A DNA stretch of 31,265 nt from a virus: positions 1 to 31,265 of the IMG/VR virus record IMGVR_UViG_3300048553_000062; one strand, given 5' to 3'. Positions 20,416-30,851 of this stretch are shown here, in pieces (within the stretch, counting starts at the first letter, position 1; the number at the start of each line of letters is the position of its first letter). The position numbers and the translations under genes are program-made. The notes beneath the pieces are model-generated. The model was not told the DNA's origin, did not search any database, and saw only the letters and a program-made list of their open reading frames with translations.

Positions 20416-21756
20416 TTACCTAGCTGAACCAAGTCCTGATGCGCCTCGTTCATTGACTAAAAGCCCTGATTGGCCGCCAAATGGCACGTTTCTTTGTTGC
20501 AGTAAACGATTCAATTCAATGGAACTCTCTGAATCTAACCCGAACTCTGCTGCTGCGAGTTCCGCACCAGTCATTCCTTCAGAACCAATCAAACTGCTTG
20601 TCGTCCCACGACGTTGCCCTAACCGTTGCTGTATTTCTCTTTGTTGGATACCTGCATCAGCTAATCCTTCAGCAGTAACTTGCAAAGCATTTAGGTTCGG
20701 GGTGTCTCCAATGACATCCATTGTTGTAGCTGCAAGACCAGCGGCTTCGAGCCGTCGTCGTTCTTCAAACAAGTTGGACGATTTAACTGGGTCAAGGTAG
20801 TAGCCGACAAGATCTTGGTCGTTGATGTTGTAGAACTCGCGAAGCAATCGCTTTGTTTCGGGGTCTGCGTCTGTTACAGCAGCTTCCGCTAACGTGATGC
20901 GTGTCTGAAACTCTTGTGCCGACACATCGCCGCCAATAAGATCTCCCATTTCTTGACGATCCAAAATGCCTGCGAACCCTGATTGTCTGGATAGCGCCGT
21001 GTAGTCACGTTCGAGATCTAAATAATCTTGCTCACTGATTGCTGGTAACCCAGCTTTGAACCGTGTAGCCATTCCGGGGAATCGAGCTTTATAAGATTCA
21101 GTTTCTCTTATTAACTGGCCGATACCTATATCTGACACCCCATCAATCATGGCTTGTTCAATGGTTGTTTGAAGCGCTGGGCTTAAACCCCAACGACGCA
21201 ACAGATCCCCTAAAACAGAACTAGCGTTTTGTCTGGCTGCATCTGACTGCCATTGAGTCATTGCATCGCCCCACGCCGCCGAAGGATCTCCGCCGCCTGT
21301 GTTCTTTTTGCCGCTATTGAAATCCGGGTTCAGGGTATAAGTGGTGGCACCTTTGCGGTCTTTCCCAGTTAAATACTTCGGGTTGCCTTGGGCGTCTGAT
21401 GTTCCAAAGTCAGCAGGTTTAATTGGTGCCGTGTAATAGTCGGGGTTGTTGGACCATGACCCCGGTTGCCTACTCCCATCTGCTCTTAAAACTCGCCTGT
21501 AAAGTGGTTCGTCGTCTTCGTCGAGAGGGTTTAGCTCACCACCCGGCTCGTAAGGGTCGTCTGCGGCTAGCTGTTCGGGAGTGTCACTCCACCCACCTTC
21601 AGGCCTAAAGAAGTCCTTTTCGCCTGTCCAAATGTAACGAACACCGCCTTCAACATAAGAGCCGTCAGCAGTGTTAATTACCTTGCCTTGGCTAGTTACA
21701 TCAGGACCGGTGTAAGGATCTTTGCCAAACTCAAAATCTGGGTTATCTGTTGCCAT
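20416..21756 (-). CDS. Internal virion / ejection-type protein
   Basis: This 446-aa protein has a disordered acidic N-terminal half (Gly/Pro/Asp rich, residues 1-165) and a helical C-terminal half with 'YKARFPGMATRFKAGLPAI' and 'QDYLDLERDYTALSRQSGF' (about residues 220-265), then 'AEAAVTDADPETKRLLREFY'. I associate this helical pattern with actinophage proteins encoded between portal and capsid genes. It ends with a Gly/Arg-rich tail. It may be a minor capsid or DNA-ejection protein; no enzymatic motif is seen. Translation is coupled to the upstream gene (TAATG at 21756). Confidence 0.6.
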   Translation of the reverse strand: MATDNPDFEFGKDPYTGPDVTSQGKVINTADGSYVEGGVRYIWTGEKDFFRPEGGWSDTPEQLAADDPYEPGGELNPLDEDDEPLYRRVLRADGSRQPGSWSNNPDYYTAPIKPADFGTSDAQGNPKYLTGKDRKGATTYTLNPDFNSGKKNTGGGDPSAAWGDAMTQWQSDAARQNASSVLGDLLRRWGLSPALQTTIEQAMIDGVSDIGIGQLIRETESYKARFPGMATRFKAGLPAISEQDYLDLERDYTALSRQSGFAGILDRQEMGDLIGGDVSAQEFQTRITLAEAAVTDADPETKRLLREFYNINDQDLVGYYLDPVKSSNLFEERRRLEAAGLAATTMDVIGDTPNLNALQVTAEGLADAGIQQREIQQRLGQRRGTTSSLIGSEGMTGAELAAAEFGLDSESSIELNRLLQQRNVPFGGQSGLLVNERGASGLGSAR

Positions 21757-23786
21757 TACGCCACCGCTCCGAACATCCGACCGACCGTATCAGCCAAACT
21801 ACGAGACTTATTTGCTGCCTGAGTAGTTTCCCACCAGCCAGAACTTCTATCAGATTTAATCATGCGATCTATCTCACTAAACGTCGCTACCCGAGGAACA
21901 CCCTCACCCGAACCCGTGTAACTAATAATCTTGTCAAACAACCCATGATCCGTCCCCAAGAAATCAATCTGACGTTCCAACAAATTCTGTACCCGTTGCT
22001 TGTACGGCAAGAAATAGGTGCTTAAAGAAATGCCTTGGTCAATAATCGGAGCAAGCGTCGGGTAAAGAGCTTTCGCTTGATTAGCGAAATACGTTGACGC
22101 CATATCTATATCGTCCTGCGTACCCCCACCCTCATAGAACGATTCAATCATGTTGTTCATTGTGTCTGCATCTATATCGTCACCCAAAGAAATCATCCAC
22201 TTAGAAGCTTCCTTTTGAATGTCGTCCCGGTAAGTGCCAAGCAAACCTTCTTCTTGGCTAGCTGCCAACGCATCAAAATCAAAGCCCTCGAAGCCGTCAA
22301 GGTCCGACAAGTGTTCTCTGAGTTGGCGTCCTGTGAGTTGCAACCGAGCAGCAGACTTAGCAATGGCATTAACAACTTTGTCGTCAAGCTCAACACCAAG
22401 TTTGTTTAGTTGAGTCTTAACAGTATTAATGGTTGGTTGGATATAACCGAGTTGCGAAGTGTTAGGAACTCCGGTGCCGTCACCTAAACGATTCCATTCA
22501 AGATCGAAGGCACGCATCTGCCTGTCAGTTTCTGACCACCACTGGGTTTCCTCTAACAGTTCTTCGACTTCTTTGCCCCCCGTCAACTCCTCACCCATTA
22601 TGTATTCAAGGATGTTGACTTTCTCTTTCGTGACAGGATGAGTAATCATCATGTCGTCACGATCTAAGAAGAAGTTGGCACCGAAACCGCCGGTGATTCC
22701 TAAGGCGTCAGCTATGGCGTCGAGTTCGTCTTGGTAAGTTTCGGGGAGAGGAGTACTGTCATCTCCACCACCGCCTGTAATTGGAAATTCCCCGAACTCG
22801 GGTACAGCTTGCCGAGGATCAATTACACGATCTTGCCCGCGAGCTTGCTCTATCCGATCACGTTGTGCAGCTAACCCTTCTTCTAAACCAGTTTGCATTG
22901 GATCGGAAGTGTCGGTGATCTGATTTACTGGTGGTCCTTGCGCCCCCGGCCCAGTCCCAACCTCACCGTCTAGCCCTTCACGCACTAACTCTGAATCGCT
23001 AAGAACATCCGCTTCAGGGCGAATCGTGTCACGGCCCCCTAACTCTCCTGCTAAAGGTTGTGTTTCTGCAACCTGTTCAGCTTCGTCCAAAAGGTTTTCA
23101 ATTTGACGTTGACCGCCTTCCCGAGTAGTCAACCCAGTATCAACATCTATCCCTTCAATGGATTTTCTTGCTCTGTCAGCAAAACGCAAATCATTGCTAA
23201 AACTACGATCCCCAACCATCCAGTAAGCAACATCTTTTTCGTTAGCTGAATTAAGGTCAGGTGCGTTACTTAAACGACGTTCGAGAACTTCTCTACGATC
23301 AGCAACTTCAGCATCATTCTCATCTGCTTCTTCGCTTAAGTTGACAATGCGAAGATTTTTTTCTTCTATCTGGTTTTTGCTTGTGTCTATTTTTTTTGTG
23401 GTGCTCTTAAAAAGTTTGTTTTTAGCAGCGTCGTCTAGCCGTTCGTTTCTTTCATCTTCGCTAGTCTTTTTCCACCCCGGAAGATCTCTACCCCAAATTT
23501 CTCTATAACCTTCATTTAGGTCATTGTACGAAAAACGAGCAGTCGCTCCCGTAGAAGTTTTTTTGCTAACTTCAGCTAGCCACTCCTCAGTCTGAGCAAC
23601 TTTATCTTCTAAATCTTCTACGTTACTTTCAAGTTTGCTTGCTTCACTACGAGCTTCTTGTGCTTTAACTGACCTAATTTCACCATCAGCTATAACGCGA
23701 ACTTTCAAATCATCACTGTTAAGTTCGTTAGTTAATTCGTCAATTACTTTTTGAGCTTCTTTGAAAAGATTGTCTTTAGAAGTCAT
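21756..23786 (-). CDS. Internal virion / ejection-type protein with coiled-coil
   Basis: A 676-aa protein in three parts. Residues 1-210 are charged coiled-coil. Residues 210-350 are Pro/Gly/Asp/Gln rich and probably disordered. Residues 350-676 are helical and globular, with 'FDLEWNRLGDGTGVP', 'ALYPTLAPIIDQGISLSTYF' and a final 'SGWWETTQAANKSRSLADTV' followed by Gly-Arg-Met-Phe. A Trp-Thr-Gln-Ala ending of this sort recurs in large phage internal proteins. No enzyme signature is visible. TAATG coupling at both ends places it in a translational chain with its neighbours, suggesting fixed stoichiometry in the virion. Confidence 0.6.
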   Translation of the reverse strand: MTSKDNLFKEAQKVIDELTNELNSDDLKVRVIADGEIRSVKAQEARSEASKLESNVEDLEDKVAQTEEWLAEVSKKTSTGATARFSYNDLNEGYREIWGRDLPGWKKTSEDERNERLDDAAKNKLFKSTTKKIDTSKNQIEEKNLRIVNLSEEADENDAEVADRREVLERRLSNAPDLNSANEKDVAYWMVGDRSFSNDLRFADRARKSIEGIDVDTGLTTREGGQRQIENLLDEAEQVAETQPLAGELGGRDTIRPEADVLSDSELVREGLDGEVGTGPGAQGPPVNQITDTSDPMQTGLEEGLAAQRDRIEQARGQDRVIDPRQAVPEFGEFPITGGGGDDSTPLPETYQDELDAIADALGITGGFGANFFLDRDDMMITHPVTKEKVNILEYIMGEELTGGKEVEELLEETQWWSETDRQMRAFDLEWNRLGDGTGVPNTSQLGYIQPTINTVKTQLNKLGVELDDKVVNAIAKSAARLQLTGRQLREHLSDLDGFEGFDFDALAASQEEGLLGTYRDDIQKEASKWMISLGDDIDADTMNNMIESFYEGGGTQDDIDMASTYFANQAKALYPTLAPIIDQGISLSTYFLPYKQRVQNLLERQIDFLGTDHGLFDKIISYTGSGEGVPRVATFSEIDRMIKSDRSSGWWETTQAANKSRSLADTVGRMFGAVA

Positions 23787-24571
23787 TAGACTGTCACTCC
23801 CGGTGTAACTGAACCCGCAATACGTTTCTGATTAACAGCCCCCTGAAGCACACCTACCGCATTAGCGAACTCTCCGGCTCTAGCACGCACAGGATCAGTT
23901 GTTTCAACAAACTCCTCAGCCAGCCCCTGATAATCAACACTGGAATACTCACCAGCATCAATAGCTGCCTTCACTCCCCCATAAAACGCTGACTGCTGGC
24001 TAGGGCTCATCCGCTTGTTAATCATTCTTTCAGCAGTTTTATCTAAGATCCGATTAATCATCGTTGGAGGCGGATACTTTTTGCCCGGTTCAATGTAATC
24101 CGAAACAAGCATTTCAAGATTATCCATTGAATAATCTTCGCCTACACCCGGAATCATTGAATCGTCAGTGACAACACCAGTCGAAACAGTCGCCGCTGCA
24201 TCTCTAACCGCAGTCGCTAACGCAGCAGCAATCTGTACTGGGTCTTCCATTCGTTCTTTCATTTCATCTGTTGACTCAGCTACCCCAAAGTATCCTTCAG
24301 CAGCTAAACCCAAAATAATGCCGTTGCGTTCATTGTCTGGCATTTGAGAAAAGTTTTGGTAAAAGCCTGTAGCCGTAACCGGAGTTATTTCCGTCCAACT
24401 CTGATCCATGCCAGTAACTGCGGCTTGCATTGGATTTAGTTGACGTTCTTGTTCACGGAACCCAATGACCGTTGTGTCTGCCGCAGCCTGAGCGTAAGTA
24501 TCTTGGTACTGTTCTATCGCAATAGGGTTCAACCCACTGCCATCAGGATTTAGGAAATCTTCTGGACCCAT
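23786..24571 (-). CDS. Hypothetical structural protein of the ejection cluster
   Basis: The 261-aa product is helical and Ala-rich ('AAALATAVRDAAATVSTGVV') with a Pro-rich loop ('PGKKYPPPTMINRIL', about residues 165-180) and no recognisable catalytic motif. It sits between the 1971-aa and 676-aa proteins and is joined to both by TAATG overlaps (24571 and 23786). The most economical reading is a minor internal virion component co-packaged with those proteins. Confidence 0.58.
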   Translation of the reverse strand: MGPEDFLNPDGSGLNPIAIEQYQDTYAQAAADTTVIGFREQERQLNPMQAAVTGMDQSWTEITPVTATGFYQNFSQMPDNERNGIILGLAAEGYFGVAESTDEMKERMEDPVQIAAALATAVRDAAATVSTGVVTDDSMIPGVGEDYSMDNLEMLVSDYIEPGKKYPPPTMINRILDKTAERMINKRMSPSQQSAFYGGVKAAIDAGEYSSVDYQGLAEEFVETTDPVRARAGEFANAVGVLQGAVNQKRIAGSVTPGVTV

Positions 24572-27500
24572 TATGATTGCACCACTTCACGTTGTAGTCG
24601 TTGTAGTTCCACCGGCCATGACTCAATAGCAAGAGAATCAAACTCAACAAATTGTCGCAGATTTGCTGTCACCGGCGCTAATAAAAATTCTTCTTTATAA
24701 TCATCCCACATTGAAAGCAGCCATTCATTAGAACGAGAGAACAACGAAGACGAACCGCCTTCTCTGTCTAAGGTAAACAGTTGTTCAGCGAATGCGTCCC
24801 GAGTTCTGACATACTCTGCGAGTTTCTGTATGTCGCTACGTTGACCAATTACTGGGTCAGCAATAAGTTTGCGGAACACAGACATGTTTTCGGCTTGGTT
24901 TACTGCCGAGTCACGCAACCTGTAATCCTCAAACCAAAGCTTATTGCTTTGGCCTAACTCAAATATGTAATCGCCTTTAAGTTCACGAAGCCATTTACAT
25001 GCTGGGTCATTGATTGAAACACAACCAGCTTTAGAAACTTCAATGGCTACCATGTCCATAAAGTTACGGTATTCCTGCCAACCGTTAGCTATCTCAACTT
25101 CTTGAGCCGTTTCTTTCAAGCCTAAGCGTTCACGGAACATGATGTCTGAGCCCGGAGCAACTTCTGTTGTTTGTTGAATCCGGTAAGCAGCATTAGAAAA
25201 CTCTGAGCTTCCCCCTGCTTCTGCCCCAATGATTAAACGTCCGTATCGTGGATGTGCAGCTATGAGATCAGCGTGTCGTTTGCTTGACTCGTATCCTTCT
25301 ATGGTCGCCGGGATACCTGTGTTGTTGCGAGTAAACCGGGCAGTTAGATAGAAGAACTCGTCGCCTTCTTCTTCGAGGAAGATTTCGTCAGCGGAACTGA
25401 TTTCGCCTTTACCGTTAATCAAAGACTCAGGGTCAGCTAGTTGGAGTTTGCGGTATTTGTCTATTTGTGCTTGGAATGGAGAGCTAGGCAGCGGTTGGAT
25501 AGGAGCAACTAACGCCGCAACCCCTCGAACAATCCAAATGTTTGTAGCTTTTTCTTCGATTTCTTTCAATAGTTCATTGACATCTTCAGGGTCATTGAAA
25601 TCAAATTCATCATTGCGTAACTCCATTTGTTGCAATGTGTCTCGCAAAATCATTTGTTGCATTGAAAGATAAGACTCATCTTCAGACAAGTAAGACTTCA
25701 ATCGTCTTGCCCATGCTGGAGACATTGCTCCAAAGCCACGCCAAATAGCGCTTTCACCTGATTGAACTCCAAACGGAAGAACAATTTTCATTGCATCTTC
25801 AAGGTCAGGGCGTTTCATTAACATTTCATTGACTGGAATACCAACAAGCGGCCCGAAACCGGGAAGCCCTTGGGAAAGCATGTTCGCTGAAGATTTAGAG
25901 AATCTCAATGGAACTCCAGCTAAATCTTGAATGGCTCCTCCATTGAAAATCTTGCCAAGCAACCCATCTCGCAAACTTTCTGGTGGGGTAAATACCCAGT
26001 ATTCGTTGTCGTCGTCGTCTTTGTAAGTGCTAACAATGCCATCTTCGCCTGATCCTGCACGACGGTATCCTCGCAACACTCGTAAAGTGTGCGCTGGATT
26101 TTCGACTGTTATGCCTACCCAACGACTAATTACTTCTTGCCAAGCACCGTAGAACGGCATGAAGTTAGCTACGATTTCTCCGAACCTAGTGTTTTCAGCT
26201 AGATCGTAAAGCAGTTCTCGGGTTTCTTTGAGAGCCTGAGTCCGAGCAGCGTCTTGCATTGCATTAATTTGTTCGCCGGTCATTCGTAAATCACCGGTTT
26301 CTAAATCAATTTGTGATTGAACTCGACGCCTAAAGGCAACTTCGTAACGGGCACGGAAAAACGGGTTACGAACAAGATTGTCAGTTGGCAATCCACCTAT
26401 TGAAGCAAACGCTCTTTCAACAAATTGGCTGAGGCTTTTCGATTGAAACCCAAAGAAATCAGAAACAGTTTCCCAAAGAGTGCCATTAACTGCTCTAACG
26501 TCCTTTTCTGTGATTTTCTCCATTAAGTCTTCGATTTCGGCTCTACGTTCAGGATCTAAACTGTCTAGCCTTCGAGCAACATCTCGCTGATAACTAACTT
26601 GGTTTCCTTCTCCTATTGATCTACGCAAATCAACAAGTTCAGGTTGATCTGGCAACAACTTGTTAATTGTTCCTCGCATTGTGACAATGTTTTCTCTGTT
26701 TGCCATCCACGGAAGATTGTCTCTAAGAGGAGCCGCTTCTTGCGAGTTAATCCAATCAAGCAAATCGTCAACAATTTGATCTTCTGTACGTGCTGGAGGC
26801 CCAAACATTCCGGGGCTCTCTGAAGCTGGTTCCCAAATTTGGCGAGTCCATTCATTATGAGCAACAACAACTTCAGTTGTTACATCATCAACTTCAATGC
26901 CAAGTCTTTCCGCCACCATTGCTTTTTCTTCAGCAGTACGAATACTGCGCCCCGGCCCGAAACCGCTTAATTGTCGATTTACAAATTTGTCCCAAAGACC
27001 CGGATTAGACCCAGCCATCGTTGACGCTTCTTCTAACTCAGCCCATTTCGTTTCCATTGATTTGTGGGTAAAGCCCATAAGGTTTGCCGTAGCTCGGGAA
27101 GCTGAAGCTGCTTTAGTGTTTATTTCCCGCAACGCACCATTAGTTCCAAAAGCTGAATCAATCGCTCTGTTCCCAACTCGGATATGACCAGCTTTTAGAT
27201 CATGCAACTGAGTTGCAACACGATCTTGCAACGTCAAAGCTTCATCAACTTTGTCAGTCAGATTCAACCCAAGTTCATTCCGAACTTTGTCAATGTCTTT
27301 ATATTGGGTAAGAATGTCATCGCTAGCTTGACGTAACTGTCTTGCCACATCAGGACTAGCTTCTGCTGCTTCAGCTAACAAATTGTCTGCTAAACGAAGC
27401 ATGTCTGACCCGTAAGCATCAACAAACTGTTTTTGGGCAAGTCGTTGCGCTGTCTTGTACCCCATACGGCTATAAAGGCCTGCGCTAACAGCGCCACCCA

Positions 27501-30486
27501 TCGGCCCCAAAAGAATTGACGCTCCAAGCCCAACCATTGTTGGTCTTAGAGTACGCTTTGCTCTGCCAAACGTGCGGGTTTTGTCTTCGCTCACAATAGA
27601 GCGAGTCATCATTTTGTTTATTTCTTTTTGATCTAACTTACGGTTGGCTTCTGCAACAATTTCTAGCGCTGTTGCTTCTCTACCCAAACTTTCAATGTAC
27701 GGCTTCACTAAAGGATGTTCAGCCATTTGTTCAATGGTGCCCGGTAAAGAATCAATGCCTTTCATGTGGCTCATTAAACCGACACGCATATCAGACATTC
27801 CTCTAGCAACACCTCCAGCGACACCAAGAAGTCCGACTACCGACATTGCTCGCAGCATTTCATCTGGCAGAACTCGCATCGCCCACGCAGGACGCAACAA
27901 AGCTGAAGCTCGCCAATGTTTCATTATTTGAGCCATGAGTTTATCGGCAGTGTCAATAGTCGCTGACACTGTTTGCCGTGTAGTGGATCTCATGCCGGGG
28001 GCGTATTTGTTGATTTCATTGACAAGCAAATCGAACCGTGGCATTAAAGCTACGTTTTTCATTTGCTGTTGCGTATACGGCAAGATTGAACCGACAACAG
28101 AACCATTTTCATAATCTCGGGCACTAATAATTACTACATCGCCGTCTTTAGTTTTGAAGTTAGTGGTTTTATCTTTAACTTCCGTCAAAGCGTTCTGCGT
28201 CGTCTTTATACGCTCCATAACTAGTTGAGCTTGTTCGTCTTTAATGCCTGCTCGTTTAAGAATTTCTTCGTACGCTCTCATAGCGGTACGATCAAATAAA
28301 GCGGCTCGACCAACTTTGTCAGATGTTTGGAACTGCAAACGCAAAGCTGCACGTTGATCTTCAGTTAAAAGAGCATCAAGATCGCCGGGGAGTTTTTCGT
28401 GGAGGCGCGTAATTTGACGCAACATCCTGTCAAACTGATCTGTTGCTGAAGCATCTTCAGCAAAGTTGATCCACCGTTGAGGCAGAAACTCTTTGAACAA
28501 ACGAACTGGTTTACCAAAAGCAGTCATTACTGTTTCGGCTCTACCGGGTTGACCAGCTTTCATTAAAGTTTGGATTTGCCTATCCATTTTAGGAAGAACA
28601 AATCGGTCAAGAGCATCCACTCCGCCCATGCGATAAGAAATGTCTGGACCATCAGCAATTATTTCTGGCAATACTTTTTGTTGCGCTACCACCATTTCAC
28701 GAGCGCCTTGTTCAATGAGCGCCACCAACGACATTTGATTTACGTCGCCTACGCCATCAACAACTGCTTGCCCATTGAAAAGCTCGTCTTGCTTATACGG
28801 GTCGAGACGGAACCCTGATTCAAGTAAAGACCCGTCTTCACCTATCATCCCTCGTCGGGCACGGAAATTGAAATCAGCCATAGCCGCAACAAGGAACCCA
28901 GCGTCGGCTGCTTCAGCGGAAGCTCTTGCTCCACGACGCACCATGTCTCGCTCGTTTTTAACAGCTTCTTTAGTTAGTTTTTCAATGCGATCAACTAACC
29001 GCACTTTTGCTGTCGCAACTTTACGTGCGTTTGTCCATTGAACGCCCGGATCAAGAAATACTCTGTCTCCTTCTTTAACAGCTTTTCGTTTCCCCCCAAT
29101 AAGGAATGTCGGAGGATCATTTGCTTGGACAACATAAACATCACCTGTTTTAGAAGTCCCAATGTTTTCCCAACCCAAACCTTCAGTGGGCCCATTCAGT
29201 TGAGCTTTTAATTCGTCGGCTTGTGTCCGAGCAGTTTTAGCTGCACGTCGAGAAGCTCCATATGCTGTTTCCTCTCCAAGAGACGCTTTATATGTTCGGT
29301 ACGCTTTGGAAGCTGCATCCCATGTCGGAGCGTGCCCCCACAGTTCCATAAGTAAAACATTTTCCAATGTTTCTCTGGAGTTAGCGAAAGCAACTTTCTC
29401 TGCCAACCGGTCTGTGTCAGCGCCACGACGTTTCGGTATTTCTTTTTCTAAAGCCTTTTTAATAACTTCAGTCCGTCGGGCAATAGCGGCAACATCATCA
29501 GAGTTGTCCATTACGCCAGTTGTTTTGAAACCTTCAGACATCCCTGTGCCGAACGCACCGTCAGTGTCTTCTAACACTTGGTAAAGGTCATCAACAAATT
29601 TAATGTATTTCGCTGACCCACCCGTTCGCATACCGGTAGTCGGATCGACTTCGCCTATGACGTTGTTGATTCGGTTTGTTCTGACCTGAGCTTTTTCAAG
29701 ATCATTGAGTTTGCCAAATAGTTTGGGAACTCGTCCGTCGCCATAGGTCAAAACAGCACGTCTAGCTTCTAACGCAGCTTTCCCACCTTTTTGACCTCTA
29801 AGAATCCCTGTCCCCATGTCTATTACATCGTCGCCTTTAGCAACTAACGCAAGTTTGCCAGCACGCGAAGCTAACCCGACTTTGCCCACTATTAAGTCTG
29901 CTGGGTCAAGCCAGATGTTAGCCATCGCATCAAAGGTGCCACTGATTAGTTGGCCCCATTCAGAGTGGATGTATTCGTGTGCCTGTTCAGGGTCGGTCAT
30001 GTCAAGCCACGGGTTGAGTAGCACTGCCCATGCTTGGCCGGCAGATCGGCTTTTCCCTACTTCCCATGCCCAACTGAAATCGTCAAGGTCAAGTAACCCA
30101 CCAATGTCACCATCAAGGAACCGTTGCCCTTTGATTCGTGCCATTGTGAAAGATGTAGATAAAGCTCGGTCGGTTACGTTGTCATATGTCCAGTCGAGTA
30201 CGTCAAGAACTGGGTCAACTGCCCGGCGAATAGGTTTACGATATTCTTCAGGTACTGCACCAAACGCTGCGCCAAGACCCCTATCAGGTCCAAATGCTCC
30301 ACCGATTGCCTGCCCGAACCGGTCCATACCGGCACCTACAAGAGTGCCAGCGATTCCGTCATATTCGTCTTCTCGGACAGGGGCTAACAAAAGATCCATT
30401 GTTAGTTGGATCGGGGCTTCTACTACATCAATGAAGCCCCCACTAATTCTTCCTAAGCGATTTAAGGCTCCGCCGATGTCTACCAT
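24571..30486 (-). CDS. Giant internal virion / DNA-ejection protein, 1971 aa
   Basis: The largest gene of the window (19% of it). The N-terminus has Gly-rich amphipathic segments ('GAGMDRFGQAIGGAFGPDRG'). A central section reads 'HWRASALLRPAWAMRVLPDE', then hydrophobic stretches 'MSVVGLLGVAGGVARG' and 'GLGASILLGPMGGAVSAGL', which could insert into a membrane. A later section, 'RFGEIVANFMPFYGAWQEVI', resembles a motif I associate with actinophage inner virion proteins (aromatic-Pro-Phe followed by Trp). No lysozyme motif is obvious. Size, position between portal and capsid, and membrane-active stretches suggest a protein ejected with the DNA that builds a trans-envelope channel, as T7 gp15/gp16 or N4 vRNAP-like giants do. 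There is no polymerase motif, so this is inference. Confidence 0.68.
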   Translation of the reverse strand: MVDIGGALNRLGRISGGFIDVVEAPIQLTMDLLLAPVREDEYDGIAGTLVGAGMDRFGQAIGGAFGPDRGLGAAFGAVPEEYRKPIRRAVDPVLDVLDWTYDNVTDRALSTSFTMARIKGQRFLDGDIGGLLDLDDFSWAWEVGKSRSAGQAWAVLLNPWLDMTDPEQAHEYIHSEWGQLISGTFDAMANIWLDPADLIVGKVGLASRAGKLALVAKGDDVIDMGTGILRGQKGGKAALEARRAVLTYGDGRVPKLFGKLNDLEKAQVRTNRINNVIGEVDPTTGMRTGGSAKYIKFVDDLYQVLEDTDGAFGTGMSEGFKTTGVMDNSDDVAAIARRTEVIKKALEKEIPKRRGADTDRLAEKVAFANSRETLENVLLMELWGHAPTWDAASKAYRTYKASLGEETAYGASRRAAKTARTQADELKAQLNGPTEGLGWENIGTSKTGDVYVVQANDPPTFLIGGKRKAVKEGDRVFLDPGVQWTNARKVATAKVRLVDRIEKLTKEAVKNERDMVRRGARASAEAADAGFLVAAMADFNFRARRGMIGEDGSLLESGFRLDPYKQDELFNGQAVVDGVGDVNQMSLVALIEQGAREMVVAQQKVLPEIIADGPDISYRMGGVDALDRFVLPKMDRQIQTLMKAGQPGRAETVMTAFGKPVRLFKEFLPQRWINFAEDASATDQFDRMLRQITRLHEKLPGDLDALLTEDQRAALRLQFQTSDKVGRAALFDRTAMRAYEEILKRAGIKDEQAQLVMERIKTTQNALTEVKDKTTNFKTKDGDVVIISARDYENGSVVGSILPYTQQQMKNVALMPRFDLLVNEINKYAPGMRSTTRQTVSATIDTADKLMAQIMKHWRASALLRPAWAMRVLPDEMLRAMSVVGLLGVAGGVARGMSDMRVGLMSHMKGIDSLPGTIEQMAEHPLVKPYIESLGREATALEIVAEANRKLDQKEINKMMTRSIVSEDKTRTFGRAKRTLRPTMVGLGASILLGPMGGAVSAGLYSRMGYKTAQRLAQKQFVDAYGSDMLRLADNLLAEAAEASPDVARQLRQASDDILTQYKDIDKVRNELGLNLTDKVDEALTLQDRVATQLHDLKAGHIRVGNRAIDSAFGTNGALREINTKAASASRATANLMGFTHKSMETKWAELEEASTMAGSNPGLWDKFVNRQLSGFGPGRSIRTAEEKAMVAERLGIEVDDVTTEVVVAHNEWTRQIWEPASESPGMFGPPARTEDQIVDDLLDWINSQEAAPLRDNLPWMANRENIVTMRGTINKLLPDQPELVDLRRSIGEGNQVSYQRDVARRLDSLDPERRAEIEDLMEKITEKDVRAVNGTLWETVSDFFGFQSKSLSQFVERAFASIGGLPTDNLVRNPFFRARYEVAFRRRVQSQIDLETGDLRMTGEQINAMQDAARTQALKETRELLYDLAENTRFGEIVANFMPFYGAWQEVISRWVGITVENPAHTLRVLRGYRRAGSGEDGIVSTYKDDDDNEYWVFTPPESLRDGLLGKIFNGGAIQDLAGVPLRFSKSSANMLSQGLPGFGPLVGIPVNEMLMKRPDLEDAMKIVLPFGVQSGESAIWRGFGAMSPAWARRLKSYLSEDESYLSMQQMILRDTLQQMELRNDEFDFNDPEDVNELLKEIEEKATNIWIVRGVAALVAPIQPLPSSPFQAQIDKYRKLQLADPESLINGKGEISSADEIFLEEEGDEFFYLTARFTRNNTGIPATIEGYESSKRHADLIAAHPRYGRLIIGAEAGGSSEFSNAAYRIQQTTEVAPGSDIMFRERLGLKETAQEVEIANGWQEYRNFMDMVAIEVSKAGCVSINDPACKWLRELKGDYIFELGQSNKLWFEDYRLRDSAVNQAENMSVFRKLIADPVIGQRSDIQKLAEYVRTRDAFAEQLFTLDREGGSSSLFSRSNEWLLSMWDDYKEEFLLAPVTANLRQFVEFDSLAIESWPVELQRLQREVVQS

Positions 30487-30851
30487 TAGTTCCTCTTGTT
30501 TGCGTTGATCGCAAGACGCAAACGCTTGGCGAACATAATCATGTCTCGACTTGCCCCATTGACTGAAGCAAGTTCTTCAATCGCTGGTAAATATTGTTCA
30601 TATTTGCTGTAATCAATTTCTTCGCTTGGCAGCATTGAAGGCTGGTTTGGGTTCACCGGCGTCATAATGTTTTCGCCCGGCAAAGACGTAGACCGTAAAG
30701 GACTGCCAGCTTCTCCCGGCATTGCCCGAGGAGGAGGTTCTGGTTGGTCGTAACCTTCGTCAGCCATTGGAACAGCAGCCATTGATTGTTCTGCCGCTTG
30801 TTTCTGGCCGTAAGGAAGTCCTTTAAGTTCTGCCCGTCGCGCCCTAGCCAT
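30486..30851 (-). CDS. Small Pro-rich structural-cluster protein
   Basis: This 121-aa protein has a basic N-terminus ('MARARRAELKGLPYGQKQAA'), a Pro/Gly/Ser-rich disordered middle (residues 25-75) and a helical C-terminus ('SRDMIMFAKRLRLAINAN'). It is coupled by TAATG to the portal-like gene upstream and to the giant protein downstream. It could be a head-completion or portal-associated factor; no family is recognised. Confidence 0.65.
   Translation of the reverse strand: MARARRAELKGLPYGQKQAAEQSMAAVPMADEGYDQPEPPPRAMPGEAGSPLRSTSLPGENIMTPVNPNQPSMLPSEEIDYSKYEQYLPAIEELASVNGASRDMIMFAKRLRLAINANKRN

Noticed and set aside
29816-30508. A 230-codon + strand open frame
   Set aside because: It is antisense to the N-terminal part of the 1971-aa gene, low-complexity (Ser/Pro/Ala-rich) and has no ribosome site; a shadow of the real frame.
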